27,788 nucleotides of DNA. Source: Thiotrichales bacterium (GTDB taxonomy: Bacteria; Pseudomonadota; Gammaproteobacteria; UWMA-0217). Each line of letters starts with the position of its first letter. Positions within the stretch are counted from its first letter, which is position 1. The notes below the pieces were generated by a model, which saw nothing but the letters and a program-made list of their open reading frames with translations, was not told where the DNA came from and searched no databases. Of the stretch, positions 1 through 11,940 are shown piece by piece. The stretch covers positions 1 to 27,788 of the forward strand of contig JANTGD010000008.1 in the NCBI GenBank assembly GCA_024763135.1, given 5' to 3'. The position numbers and the translations under genes were made by a program.

Positions 1-3595
<3,595 letters not shown>

Positions 3596-3621
<26 letters not shown>

Positions 3622-4069
3622 TCAAAAGCTCCAGGCATTGATCGTTCCCATGGGAATGACCAATGTGGTGCTGCCGCAGTCGATGGTTGCTGAAATCATG
3701 GCAACATCGACAGTACGCCCGATTCCGGCGCCTGCTTGGGTAATTGGGCTGATAGAGTGGCGGGCCTTGGAGATCCCCTTGATTTCCTTTGAAGCCCTGT
3801 GTGACGAGCAGGCAGTGATCAGTACGCAAAAGCCGGCGCGGCGGGTGGCGGTACTGCACAGTTGCGTAGCCAGCGAGGCACTGGAATTTTATGCAGTTCA
3901 AGTCAGCTCGATTCCTCACCCGGTCCGTTTGGGAGAAGCAGATTTCCAAGTACTCCCTCAAGAGCGGCCCTGTGATGTGGTTGCCGAGCGCGTCATCGCT
4001 GCGGGTGTTCGCAGCGTGATTCCGGATTTTCACACCTTAGAGCAACATATTCGCTCAGTTATCGAGTGA
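3596..4069 (+). CDS. chpC: CheW-domain protein, ChpC-like adaptor
   Basis: A 157-residue protein that is essentially one CheW domain. CheW-type adaptors couple chemoreceptors to CheA kinases at the inner face of the membrane. The fold signature is present: an N-terminal strand region with LIVPMGMTNVVLPQ, then IPAPAWVIGLIEWRALEIPLI, matching the CheW 'W..G...WRG..IPl' core, and a C-terminal helix. The start is one of two adjacent ATGs (3596 or 3599), about 9 bases after a GAGG ribosome-binding site inside the end of the kinase gene. The gene therefore overlaps the kinase by 26 bases and is probably translationally coupled to it. In P. aeruginosa chpC directly follows chpA, which supports the name; the sequence alone says only 'CheW-like'. 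Its end overlaps the convergent rmuC by 15 bases. Confidence 0.75.
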
Positions 4070-5353
4070 GGGCGAATGGCCTTCCTGCTGCGTGCTGGGA
4101 CGCCGGGTCGCTGCGCTAGCACCATTGAGAGTAGCCGGCGTTCGACTGCTCTCTATACCAAGTTCCTGCATCTGCCGGGCCAGCGGGGAGAGCTGTGTCT
4201 CAAGCACATCTACCGTTTTGTTGTAATGGCGAACGCCCGCATCCAAATGTTGGCCGAGTTTATCGAGTTGTTCGGTGAGTCCTGCGAAGCGCGCATAGAG
4301 TGTTTCTCCTGCTTCACGTAGCTTTTCGGCATTGGCGGAAAACTGGTTCTGGCGCCAACCGAATGCAACGCTACGCAATAATGCAAGTAAGGTGGCCGGG
4401 GTTGCCGGAACGACTTTTTGCTTGAGACTGTCATCCAGAAGCGCATCGTCATACTGCAATGCTGCGGCTAAAAACTGATCGCCAGGAACAAACATGACCA
4501 CGTAATCCGGGCTGCGTTTGAATTGCGCCCAGTATTGTTTACTGGCCAGTTCTCGCATGCGGTTGCGAAAATTGCGTGCATGGCGCTTGAGGAGTGTCAC
4601 GCGCTGTTCTTCACTGGTTGCATCGATAGCGTCCAGATAGGCGCTGAGGCTGGTTTTGGCATCGATGATCAGTTCACGCTGTTCTGGTAACCTCACGATT
4701 AAATCCGGGCGCAAGCGTTGTTCTGGCATAGCGGATGTGGGTTGTTCCTGAAAATCAGCGTAAGCGACCATGCCTGCAAGCTCGACGAGACGCCGTAGGG
4801 AGAGCTCGCCCCAGCGGCCACGTACATCGTTACGCTTGAGTGCATGGGCAAGATCGTGTGTTGCACCTCGGAGCTCCGATTCTGCTTCATGGAGCGCCCG
4901 CACTTGTTGTTCGAGGCTGGCGAAGGACGCGCGCCGCTCCAGCTCTACCTGCTGGATCTGTTGGTGCGTGGCTTTGAGTGCCTCACGAATCGGTTCGAGC
5001 AAATGGTCTACCTGCTGTTGACGTTTGTCGAGTTCGGCAGAGGCCCGTTGCTGTTGCAAACGTAGATTCTGCTCGGCTAGTTTGAGAAACAGCGCATTAT
5101 TGTTTTTCAGGGCGCGCTGCGATAGGACCGCAAACTGGCGGGACAGCCGGTCACGCGCGTCTTGGAGGAGCGCCAGCTGTGCTTCGTAATGTGCTTCATC
5201 GGCGTCCAGTTCGGTTTCCAGACGCGCGACTTCGATGCTTAGGTCTTGAATGTCCCGCTGCCCCCTGAGTCTGCCGAGTAGATAACCGAGCAGGAGGCCT
5301 ACAGCGCCCGCTCCAATTACGCTCAGCCAAAGATCGGAGAGCGGCCAAATCAT
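4055..5353 (-). CDS. rmuC: RmuC family DNA recombination/limiting protein
   Basis: A 432-residue RmuC protein. RmuC limits recombination at inverted repeats in E. coli and has a predicted nuclease-like fold; its biochemistry is poorly known. Visible features are an N-terminal membrane segment (about residues 8-26), a long Gln/Glu/Arg-rich coiled coil (about 33-175), then the conserved RmuC core. The core contains GRWGE (179-183), a PD-(D/E)xK-like pattern of RPDLIV (Asp217) plus IIDAKTS (Asp231, Lys233), VMFVPGD, and TPATLLALLRSVAFGWRQ. The ATG at 5353 overlaps the stop of the upstream phosphatase gene as ATGA, which suggests coupling. A GTG 33 bases upstream is possible but would add residues in front of the membrane segment. 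It is the last gene of a minus-strand block starting at mtaD. Confidence 0.9.
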   Translation of the reverse strand: MIWPLSDLWLSVIGAGAVGLLLGYLLGRLRGQRDIQDLSIEVARLETELDADEAHYEAQLALLQDARDRLSRQFAVLSQRALKNNNALFLKLAEQNLRLQQQRASAELDKRQQQVDHLLEPIREALKATHQQIQQVELERRASFASLEQQVRALHEAESELRGATHDLAHALKRNDVRGRWGELSLRRLVELAGMVAYADFQEQPTSAMPEQRLRPDLIVRLPEQRELIIDAKTSLSAYLDAIDATSEEQRVTLLKRHARNFRNRMRELASKQYWAQFKRSPDYVVMFVPGDQFLAAALQYDDALLDDSLKQKVVPATPATLLALLRSVAFGWRQNQFSANAEKLREAGETLYARFAGLTEQLDKLGQHLDAGVRHYNKTVDVLETQLSPLARQMQELGIESSRTPATLNGASAATRRPSTQQEGHSPSLDN

Positions 5354-6042
5354 AATAAGGGTGGATCGGATGCTGGACTGAACCACTGCAGCAACTGCCG
5401 AGGGCGCTCGGCATAGTCATCGGCCCCCCAGGTTTCTGGCTGCTGGGTTTCATCGATATAACCCCAGGTAGCAACGATCGTTCGCATACCTGCCGCTTTT
5501 CCAGCTTGAATGTCACGCTGAGCATCGCCTACATAGATACAATTTTCGGGGGTAGTGCGTGCTTGCTGTGCAGCTGTATACATCGGTAGGGGGTGTGGTT
5601 TGCGCTGTGCTGTCGTGTCTGCGCTGACGACACAGGCGGCCCGTTGCTGCAATTGCAAGTGCTCCATTAATGGGTCAGTGAGCCAACCGGGTTTATTGGT
5701 GACAATCCCCCAAGTTTTGCCCTGAGACTCAAGGTATTGCAGTGTTTCATCCATACCCGGGAATAAGCGTGTTGCGACGCACAGATGGGTTCGATAGTAC
5801 GTGAGGAACTGCTCACGTCGCCGTGCAAAGTCGTCGCTGGGTTGTGCTACACCGAAGGCGAGCTTCAATAAGGCGTTGGTGCCATTGGAGACTTGGTCTC
5901 GCACCCTGGACATTGGGAGCGGAGGCGCGCTTTCATTAGACAGCACATGGTTCAAAGCTGCCAGCATATCGGGGGCGGTGTCTGCCAGTGTGCCATCCAG
6001 ATCCAGCAACAGGCAGTCGTAGTGCTTGCGTGGGGCCTGCAT
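5350..6042 (-). CDS. mupP: HAD phosphatase, probable MupP (MurNAc-6-P phosphatase) or Gph-like
   Basis: A 230-residue HAD-superfamily phosphatase with all four motifs: DLDGT (Asp14 nucleophile, Asp16), IVTNKP (Thr115), the lysine in RKPHP (Lys148) and VGDAQRD (Asp173, Asp177). A helical C1 cap lies between motifs I and II. Such proteins are often named phosphoglycolate phosphatase. However, the gene directly follows ubiG and mtaD, the place of mupP in pseudomonads, where the product dephosphorylates MurNAc-6-phosphate in cell-wall recycling. The function is inferred from that context, because the motifs do not separate the two. The ATG at 6042 begins one base after the ubiG stop; a GTG at 6066 would add eight residues. 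The stop overlaps the rmuC start. Confidence 0.65.
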   Translation of the reverse strand: MQAPRKHYDCLLLDLDGTLADTAPDMLAALNHVLSNESAPPLPMSRVRDQVSNGTNALLKLAFGVAQPSDDFARRREQFLTYYRTHLCVATRLFPGMDETLQYLESQGKTWGIVTNKPGWLTDPLMEHLQLQQRAACVVSADTTAQRKPHPLPMYTAAQQARTTPENCIYVGDAQRDIQAGKAAGMRTIVATWGYIDETQQPETWGADDYAERPRQLLQWFSPASDPPLL

Positions 6043-6043
6043 C

Positions 6044-6763
6044 TCAGGTAGCGCCAGGCTGCACACAGGTCATCAGGTAGTTTACGTCTACATCTCTGCC
6101 TAAGCGATAAGACTTCGTCAATGGGTTATAGCTCATCCCTGTTACATCCTGGACTTCGAGGCCAGCACTGCGAGCCCAGCTGTCCAATTCCGCGGGCCGA
6201 ATGAATTTCTTGTAGTCATGGGTGCCGCGCGGCAGGAGCTTAAGTAAATATTCGGCTCCGATGATAGCGAACAGATAGGATTTTGGATTTCTATTGATCG
6301 TGGAGAAAAAAACATGGCCTCCGGGTTTGACCAGTTGGGCGCAAGCCGCAATAGTGGAGCTGGGTTCCGGCACATGCTCGAGCATTTCCATACAGGTGAC
6401 GACATCGAAAGAAGCAGGCTCCCGGGCGGCGAGTGTTTCCGCAGTGGTTTGTTGATACGTTACTTCGGCGCCACTTTCCAGTAGATGGAGCTCTGCCACC
6501 GATAATGGTGCTTCGCCCATATCGATTCCCGTCACCTGAGCACCCTGCAGGGCCATGGATTCTGCAAGAATGCCGCCACCACAGCCAACATCGAGTACCC
6601 TTTTGTTGTGCAGTCCCCCTGCTTTTTCTGCTATGTAACCTAGGCGCAGAGGATTGATGTCGTGAAGAGGTTTGAATTCGCTGTTCGGGTCCCACCAGCG
6701 AGCCGCGAGTGCTTCGAACTTGGCGATTTCGTTGGGGTCGAGATTGAGACTGTTGGCATTCAC
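6044..6763 (-). CDS. ubiG: Ubiquinone biosynthesis O-methyltransferase UbiG
   Basis: A 239-residue SAM-dependent methyltransferase that carries out both O-methylations in ubiquinone biosynthesis. Evidence: the N-terminal NLDPNEIAKFEALAARWWDP, typical of UbiG; the SAM-binding motif VLDVGCGGGILAESMA (about 56-71); the acidic end of the second strand in VTGIDMG; TCMEMLEHVP; and a C-terminal half with FFSTINRNPKSYLFAIIGAEY and LPRGTHDYKKFIRP, which are hallmark UbiG stretches. The length matches the family (about 240). Translation appears to start at a GTG that overlaps the mtaD stop (GTGA), implying coupling. The mtaD-ubiG-phosphatase order recurs in pseudomonads, although the enzymes serve different pathways; methyl transfer (SAH production) and SAH/MTA deamination are a plausible link. 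Confidence 0.95.
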   Translation of the reverse strand: MNANSLNLDPNEIAKFEALAARWWDPNSEFKPLHDINPLRLGYIAEKAGGLHNKRVLDVGCGGGILAESMALQGAQVTGIDMGEAPLSVAELHLLESGAEVTYQQTTAETLAAREPASFDVVTCMEMLEHVPEPSSTIAACAQLVKPGGHVFFSTINRNPKSYLFAIIGAEYLLKLLPRGTHDYKKFIRPAELDSWARSAGLEVQDVTGMSYNPLTKSYRLGRDVDVNYLMTCVQPGAT

Positions 6764-8094
6764 TGTTCCGTACCTGACTGTTGATTGAACGCATAGATTT
6801 TTTCACGCCAATGATGGGCGGCCTCAAGAATGGCGCTTTCATCGAGTGTCGTGAGTTGTCGCTTGTGCAGGAGTGATCGGCCTGCGACCCAGACATATTC
6901 AACTTGTTCTCGGGAACAGGCATAGACCAGGGTAGAGACTGGGTCATAGACCGGGGCAGTCTCAATATGATTGAGATTGACAGCAATCATATCAGCAGAC
7001 TTACCCAACGCTAGAGAGCCTGTGAGATGGTCAATATGAAGCGCGCGCGCAGCATTGATCGTGGCCATTTCCAAAGCGGTTTGCGCTTTCACGGCACGGG
7101 CATCTTGATTGATTCCTTTGGCAAGCAGGGCGGCCGTGCGCATTTCACCGAACAGATCTAAGTCGTTATTGCTGGCTGCACCATCGGTGCCCAATGCAAC
7201 ATTGACGCCTTGGTGTTGTAAAGGCGCAACAGGGCAAATACCGCTGGCCAGTTTCAAGTTCGATTCCGGACAATGAATCACGCTCACATCGTGCGCCGCG
7301 AGTAGCTCGATCTCTTCCGCATTGAGGGCCGTCATGTGCACAGCCTGTAGATTCGGCGACAGGAGCCCCAGCGCAGCTAAATGAGCCAGGGGGCGTTGTT
7401 GGCGTTGCTGAAGAAATTCGTCGACTTCATGCTGCGTTTCATGCACGTGCATATGGATCGGCAAGTCCAGTTCATTGGCGAGTGTAGCGATGCGCTGCAA
7501 TGGTCCGTCGCTGACGGTGTAGGGCGCATGGGGAGCGAGCGTGAAGTGAAGTAGCGGATAGTTCTTAAGTTCATCCCGAAGTTTGAGGCCTTTGCTAAGA
7601 TATTCAGCCGCATCCTGAGCCCAGGCGGTAGGAAAGTCGATCACAATCAGCCCGATCGAAGCGCGTACACCAGCCTGCAGGGCACAACGCGCAGTGACAT
7701 CGGGGAAAAGATACATGTCGTTAAACGTGGTGGTACCGCTGCGTATCATTTCTGCAATTGCGTGCAGGGAGCCGTCGTGGACGAAGGATTCACTCAACCA
7801 GCGTTGTTCCGCCGGCCAAATGTGTGCTTTGAGCCAGGGCATCAGAGGTAAATCATCGGCAATCCCCCGTAGCAGATTCATTGCTGCGTGCGTATGGCTG
7901 TTGATCAGGCCCGGAAGCAGCGCGTGCTCCGGACAGTCAACCTGCTGTTTAGGACTGTACTGCTGCAGTGCCTGTTGCGTAGGCAGTATATCCAGAATCT
8001 TGCCGTCGTTGATCGCAATGCTGTGTTGGTGCAAAACGCCAGCAGGTGAAACCGGAATAACCCACTTGGCACTGATGAGGGTATCGATAGTCAT
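6760..8094 (-). CDS. mtaD: 5-methylthioadenosine/S-adenosylhomocysteine deaminase
   Basis: A 444-residue amidohydrolase of the MTA/SAH deaminase family, once annotated as N-ethylammeline chlorohydrolase. It deaminates methylthioadenosine, and often SAH, to the inosine forms. Visible motifs: LLPGLINSHTHAAMNLLRG with the paired metal-binding histidines (about 67-69), HMHVHETQHE with the next histidine and Glu, VIHCPESNLKLASG, and ALGTDGAASNNDLDLF with the metal-binding Asp. The length is normal. The start is taken as ATG 8094; a GTG immediately upstream (8097) is in frame and would add one residue. No strong Shine-Dalgarno is visible, only a GGG in the leader. It is the first gene of the minus-strand block and begins about 50 bases beyond the ompA terminator, so it needs its own promoter or read-through. 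No mtnA is next to it here. Confidence 0.9.
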   Translation of the reverse strand: MTIDTLISAKWVIPVSPAGVLHQHSIAINDGKILDILPTQQALQQYSPKQQVDCPEHALLPGLINSHTHAAMNLLRGIADDLPLMPWLKAHIWPAEQRWLSESFVHDGSLHAIAEMIRSGTTTFNDMYLFPDVTARCALQAGVRASIGLIVIDFPTAWAQDAAEYLSKGLKLRDELKNYPLLHFTLAPHAPYTVSDGPLQRIATLANELDLPIHMHVHETQHEVDEFLQQRQQRPLAHLAALGLLSPNLQAVHMTALNAEEIELLAAHDVSVIHCPESNLKLASGICPVAPLQHQGVNVALGTDGAASNNDLDLFGEMRTAALLAKGINQDARAVKAQTALEMATINAARALHIDHLTGSLALGKSADMIAVNLNHIETAPVYDPVSTLVYACSREQVEYVWVAGRSLLHKRQLTTLDESAILEAAHHWREKIYAFNQQSGTEQ

Positions 8095-8143
8095 CACAAC
8101 CCAAAGTTAATGCGGAGGGACAATGGTAAAGGGGTGGATGCAG

Positions 8144-8175
8144 AAATAAAAGCGCCGACTCCGGAGGAGTCGGCG
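8144..8175 (-). terminator. Rho-independent terminator of the OmpA-family gene
   Basis: A perfect 10-bp inverted repeat (CGCCGACTCC / GGAGTCGGCG, 8153-8162 and 8166-8175) with a 3-base loop. Read on the minus strand it is followed by CTTTTATTT. It lies about 45 bases past the ompA-like stop and separates that gene from mtaD. Confidence 0.85.
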
Positions 8176-8220
8176 TAATGGGATACAACAATTAGTTAGT
8201 CGTTAGTATGCTGCTTGCGC

Positions 8221-8877
8221 TTATTGGGTCACCGTCTTGGAACCGACGATGTCGATCTCGACACGACGATTTTCGGCGCGGCCCTCACGTGTTGAATTGT
8301 CGGCAATTGGCTCGTTCTCGCCCGCGCCCACAGCACTGAGTAGGGCTGGGTTGACGCCACGAGAGATCATGTAATCACGTACCGTATTGGCACGACGCTC
8401 AGACAGCTTCTGGTTATATGCAGCGCTGCCCGTGCTATCGGTATGACCCGTGATGATGATTGAGCTGACTTTGTCAAAAGAACGCAGCTTTTCAATGACT
8501 TCGTCCACTGCGGCCTTGCCTTCCTCGGACAACTTGGCACTGTTCAGTGCAAATAGCGCGGTTCCCTGAATGGTGACACGCTCAACGGTCGGAGTCGGTG
8601 CTGGCGGTGGTGGTTCTGGTGCGGGAGCGGGTTGGGCTGCCGGTTCTGGTGCAGGAGCGGGTTTTGGCTTCGGTTTGGGTTTGCCACAGGCCTCAGTCCA
8701 CTGGTCCTTGCTCCAGGTGGATGTCTTGACGCAGTTACCCTGCGAGTCACGGACATTGGTGCCGCTTGAGTCGATAGTATAGGCGCAACTTCCGCTGAAC
8801 GCGGGTGACGCTGGCGCAAGCGCCGCGGCGACAATAGCCGCCGCTGAGAAAGTACTGATTGCACTCCTTTTTTTCAT
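8221..8877 (-). CDS. OmpA-family outer-membrane/peptidoglycan-binding protein
   Basis: A 218-residue exported protein. A signal peptide occupies roughly residues 1-28 (MKKRSAIS, then an Ala-rich core ending near SPAFS). A short conserved segment follows, with CAYTIDSSGTNVRDSQGNCV and two cysteine pairs. Next is a low-complexity Pro/Ala/Lys linker (about 66-97), then an OmpA C-terminal domain (about 100-213). That domain has FALNSAKLSEEGK, ITGHTDSTGSAAYNQKLSERR and NRRVEI, including the Asp and Arg that bind meso-diaminopimelate. There is no N-terminal beta barrel, so the protein is more likely a periplasmic or envelope-anchored peptidoglycan binder than a porin. A clear GAGG site lies 8 bases before the ATG, and a strong terminator follows. 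The gene stands alone, divergent from gyrA. No specific gene name can be justified. Confidence 0.88.
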   Translation of the reverse strand: MKKRSAISTFSAAAIVAAALAPASPAFSGSCAYTIDSSGTNVRDSQGNCVKTSTWSKDQWTEACGKPKPKPKPAPAPEPAAQPAPAPEPPPPAPTPTVERVTIQGTALFALNSAKLSEEGKAAVDEVIEKLRSFDKVSSIIITGHTDSTGSAAYNQKLSERRANTVRDYMISRGVNPALLSAVGAGENEPIADNSTREGRAENRRVEIDIVGSKTVTQ

Positions 8878-9201
8878 AGCTTTAGCCTCGGTTAGTTTAG
8901 GAATGGTAAAACTCTATATTTTTGAAGATTAACCTTGTGACTCCCTCAAGCAGTCCTTCGCCTGCTTATCAGAAATCTAGTAGCTATTTTAATACAGTTG
9001 GACAAATAATCCAGCATAATTTGATGCTTATTTGCAACACTTTAAAAGGGGTGTAGCGAATTCAGCGGTTTGAAGAATTGGGAGAGAATCGGCTAATCCG
9101 ATTTAAATCCGCTTGACGCGATTATTTTGCTTGATGAAGGGGGGAGGGTGGTTATGTTAAGATCTCGCTTTTGACGCGAATTGAATGAGTGATTCGGAAT
9201 T
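8878..9201. promoter_or_regulatory. Divergent intergenic region between ompA-like gene and gyrA
   Basis: These 324 AT-rich bases hold no gene. They contain the ompA-side GAGG site (8886-8889, minus), a hairpin AAGCAG/CTGCTT (8948-8953 and 8962-8967, 8-base loop), the nonamer TTGACGCGA twice in direct orientation (9113-9121 and 9171-9179), and the likely gyrA promoter. A possible minus-strand -10 for the ompA-like gene is TATAGA near 8912-8917, without a convincing -35. Confidence 0.6.
9131..9158 (+). promoter_or_regulatory. Candidate gyrA promoter with G-rich spacer
   Basis: A -35-like TTGATG (9131-9136) and -10-like TATGTT (9153-9158) are separated by 16 bases, about 45 bases before the gyrA ATG. 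The spacer contains a G6-A-G3-T-G2 tract, which is unusual in a promoter spacer and may make the promoter sensitive to DNA twist. An alternative -35, TTGACG at 9113, pairs badly with this -10. Confidence 0.35.
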
Positions 9202-11784
9202 ATGGCTGATTTTGCCAAAGAAGTATTGCCAGTAAACCTCGAAGACGAAATGCGCCAGTCCTATCTGGACTATGCCATGAGCGTGATTGTTGGACGGGCG
9301 TTACCAGATGTGCGCGACGGACTCAAACCGGTGCATCGTCGGGTGATTTATTCGATGAGTGAACTCGGTAACGATTGGAACAAGCCCTACAAAAAATCCG
9401 CCCGAATCGTCGGTGATGTGATCGGTAAGTACCATCCACATGGTGATACCGCTGTTTACGACACGATTGTAAGAATGGCACAGCCGTTTTCCATGCGTTA
9501 TATGCTCATCGATGGGCAAGGGAACTTTGGTTCGGTTGATGGTGATTCACCCGCCGCTATGCGTTACACCGAAATTCGCATGGCGCGGATCTCGCATCAG
9601 CTGTTGGCCGATATTGATCGTGAAACAGTCGATTTTGTGCCGAATTACGACGAGTCCGAACGCGAGCCGACGGTGCTGCCTACCCGGGTTCCCAATCTAC
9701 TGATCAATGGCTCTGCCGGAATCGCTGTGGGCATGGCCACCAATATACCACCGCATAATCTCAATGAGGTTATCAACGCCTGTCTCGCATTACTTGACCA
9801 GCCGGAGCTGTCGATTGAGGCGCTGATGGAGCGGCTTCCTGGGCCGGACTTCCCCACAGCGGCAATGATCAATGGGGCGCGAGGTATCCGCGAAGCTTAT
9901 CTCACAGGACGCGGCAGAATCTATTTACGCGCACGCACACATGTCGAAACGGATGAGAAATCCGGCAAAGATTCAATTATCGTCACCGAGCTCCCCTATC
10001 AGGTCAATAAGGCGCGGCTGATTGAAAAGATTGCTGAGCTGGTCAAGGACAAGAAGATCGAAGGGATCACTGAGCTGCGTGATGAGTCTGATAAGGATGG
10101 CATGCGTATGGTGATCGAGTTGCGACGCGGCGAGTTGGTGGAGGTGATCCTCAACAATCTGTTTAAACAGACCCAGCTACAGAGTGTTTTTGGCATCAAC
10201 ATGGTCGCGCTCGTAGAGGGTCAGCCAAGGCTGCTCAATCTCAAACAGGTGCTCGAAGCGTTTCTTAAGCACCGTCGCGAAGTGGTGACGCGGCGCACCA
10301 TTTATGATTTGCGTAAAGCCCGGGAGCGCGCGCATATTTTGGAGGGGCTGGCCGTTGCGTTGGCCAATATCGATGAAGTCATCGAGCTGATCAAATCTTC
10401 CGCGACGCCTGCAGAGGCCAAAGCCGGCCTGATTGCCAGAGCCTGGCGGCCGGGTGTGGTGACGGATATGCTGGAACGCGCAGGTGCCGCGGCAACCCGT
10501 TCTGAAGAGCTAGAGGAACAGGTGGGACTGCAAGAAGATGGTTACCATCTTTCTGCTCGCCAGGCACAAGCAATTTTGGATCTCCGTCTACATCGGCTCA
10601 CTGGGCTAGAAAAAGACAAGATCGTCGCGGAGTATCGGGAAATTTTGGATAAAATCAAAGACTTGTTAGAAATTCTTTCCAGTCCGGAGCGGCTCAAGTC
10701 AGTGATTCGAGAAGAACTCAAGGGCGTGCTCGAACAATTTGGTGATACACGGCGTACCGAAATTGTGGAGACCCATATCGATTTGTCATTGGAGGACCTG
10801 ATTGGCGAAGAAGATGTGGTGGTGACACTTTCGCATGCAGGCTACGCCAAGGCGCAACCGTTGGAAGACTATCACGCACAACGACGGGGTGGGCGTGGTA
10901 AGGCGGCAACGCGTATCAAAGATGAAGATTTTGTCGATAAATTGTTCGTTGCGAATACTCATGACACGCTTTTGTGTTTTTCGAGTGCGGGTAAGGTGTA
11001 TTGGCTAAAGGTCTACGAATTACCGATAGCCGCAAGAACTGCACGGGGCAGGCCGATTGTCAATCTGTTGCCTTTGGAGGAAGGGGAGCGGATCGAAGCG
11101 GTATTGCCGGTTAAGAATTTCGATGGATCCCGGTATGTCTTTATGGCGACGCAGAATGGCACCGTTAAAAAAACACCGCTGGAGGATTTCTCCAGACCCC
11201 GCAGTAACGGCATTATTGCGCTCGATTTACGCGAAGGCGACAGCCTCATATCGGTTGGGCTGACCAATGGCGCGCAACACATCATGCTGTTTAGCGATGC
11301 AGGTAAGGCGATACGTTTCGATGAAAACGATGTGCGTTCCATGGGGCGTACCGCTGCGGGAGTGCGGGGAATACGATTGCAAGCGGGGCAACAAGTGATT
11401 GCGGCAGTGATCGTCAACCCCGACAGTGAGCAGAGCATATTGATTGCATCGGAGAATGGCTATGGCAAACGCACACGGGTTACCGAGTTCCCCTTGCAGC
11501 ATCGGGGCGGGCAGGGCGTGATCGCAATGCAGATTTCTGCCAGAAATGGTGCGCTCGTGGGCGCCGCTCTCGTCGATCAGGGCGATGAAGTGATGCTTAT
11601 CACCAATGGTGGGATATTGGTGCGCACTGCAATCGATGATATTTCCGAAGTTGGACGAAATACCCAGGGAGTAACGCTGATTCGTCTGGGTAAGAACGAA
11701 AAACTAGTTGAGATCGAACGCGTTGAGCACCTTGGTGGAGAGGATGAAGCGGATGAAGATGAATCATCCGCGCCGTTACATTAA
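9202..11784 (+). CDS. gyrA: DNA gyrase subunit A
   Basis: An 860-residue GyrA, close to the usual length. With GyrB it forms the ATP-dependent type II topoisomerase that introduces negative supercoils. The breakage-reunion domain includes the catalytic Tyr122 in AAMRYTE and the quinolone-resistance region with YHPHGDTAVYD, placing Thr at position 83 and Asp at 87. The C-terminal DNA-wrapping domain begins after about residue 530 and carries the GyrA box QRRGGRG (560-566), needed for supercoiling. The protein ends in an acidic tail rich in Glu and Asp. The ATG at 9202 gives the canonical N-terminus (LPVNLEDEMRQSYLDYAMSVI), but the Shine-Dalgarno is weak (only GGA, close to the ATG). Thr83 is the normal residue in some gammaproteobacteria such as P. 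aeruginosa, so it does not by itself indicate resistance. Confidence 0.98.
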   Translation: MADFAKEVLPVNLEDEMRQSYLDYAMSVIVGRALPDVRDGLKPVHRRVIYSMSELGNDWNKPYKKSARIVGDVIGKYHPHGDTAVYDTIVRMAQPFSMRYMLIDGQGNFGSVDGDSPAAMRYTEIRMARISHQLLADIDRETVDFVPNYDESEREPTVLPTRVPNLLINGSAGIAVGMATNIPPHNLNEVINACLALLDQPELSIEALMERLPGPDFPTAAMINGARGIREAYLTGRGRIYLRARTHVETDEKSGKDSIIVTELPYQVNKARLIEKIAELVKDKKIEGITELRDESDKDGMRMVIELRRGELVEVILNNLFKQTQLQSVFGINMVALVEGQPRLLNLKQVLEAFLKHRREVVTRRTIYDLRKARERAHILEGLAVALANIDEVIELIKSSATPAEAKAGLIARAWRPGVVTDMLERAGAAATRSEELEEQVGLQEDGYHLSARQAQAILDLRLHRLTGLEKDKIVAEYREILDKIKDLLEILSSPERLKSVIREELKGVLEQFGDTRRTEIVETHIDLSLEDLIGEEDVVVTLSHAGYAKAQPLEDYHAQRRGGRGKAATRIKDEDFVDKLFVANTHDTLLCFSSAGKVYWLKVYELPIAARTARGRPIVNLLPLEEGERIEAVLPVKNFDGSRYVFMATQNGTVKKTPLEDFSRPRSNGIIALDLREGDSLISVGLTNGAQHIMLFSDAGKAIRFDENDVRSMGRTAAGVRGIRLQAGQQVIAAVIVNPDSEQSILIASENGYGKRTRVTEFPLQHRGGQGVIAMQISARNGALVGAALVDQGDEVMLITNGGILVRTAIDDISEVGRNTQGVTLIRLGKNEKLVEIERVEHLGGEDEADEDESSAPLH

Positions 11785-11802
11785 AACCCCAAAGGGACTC
11801 AA

Positions 11803-11940
11803 ATGATCCATCGCAGTGCCCCATACAGCGCGTGCCAGATGGCCCGGGTTAAGGTGCGACTCGCCGGCAATCACCCAGTCCTGATCAAGAAGTGCAACAC
11901 AAAAGCCATGCTGCGCCCGACTGCCTTAACTATACAGTAA
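11803..11940 (+). CDS. Possible small ORF, 45 residues, unknown
   Basis: The ATG at 11803 is preceded by AAAGGG at about 6 bases, a better ribosome-binding site than that of gyrA itself. It opens a 45-codon frame ending in TAA at 11938. The product would be basic (MIHRSAPYSACQMARVKV at its start) with no membrane segment or known motif. It could equally be chance. I do not recognise it. Confidence 0.2.
   Translation: MIHRSAPYSACQMARVKVRLAGNHPVLIKKCNTKAMLRPTALTIQ

Noticed and set aside
6291..6986. 231-codon frame overlapping ubiG and mtaD on the same strand
   Set aside because: It runs out of phase through two well-supported genes and gives a low-complexity, Arg/Ser-rich product.
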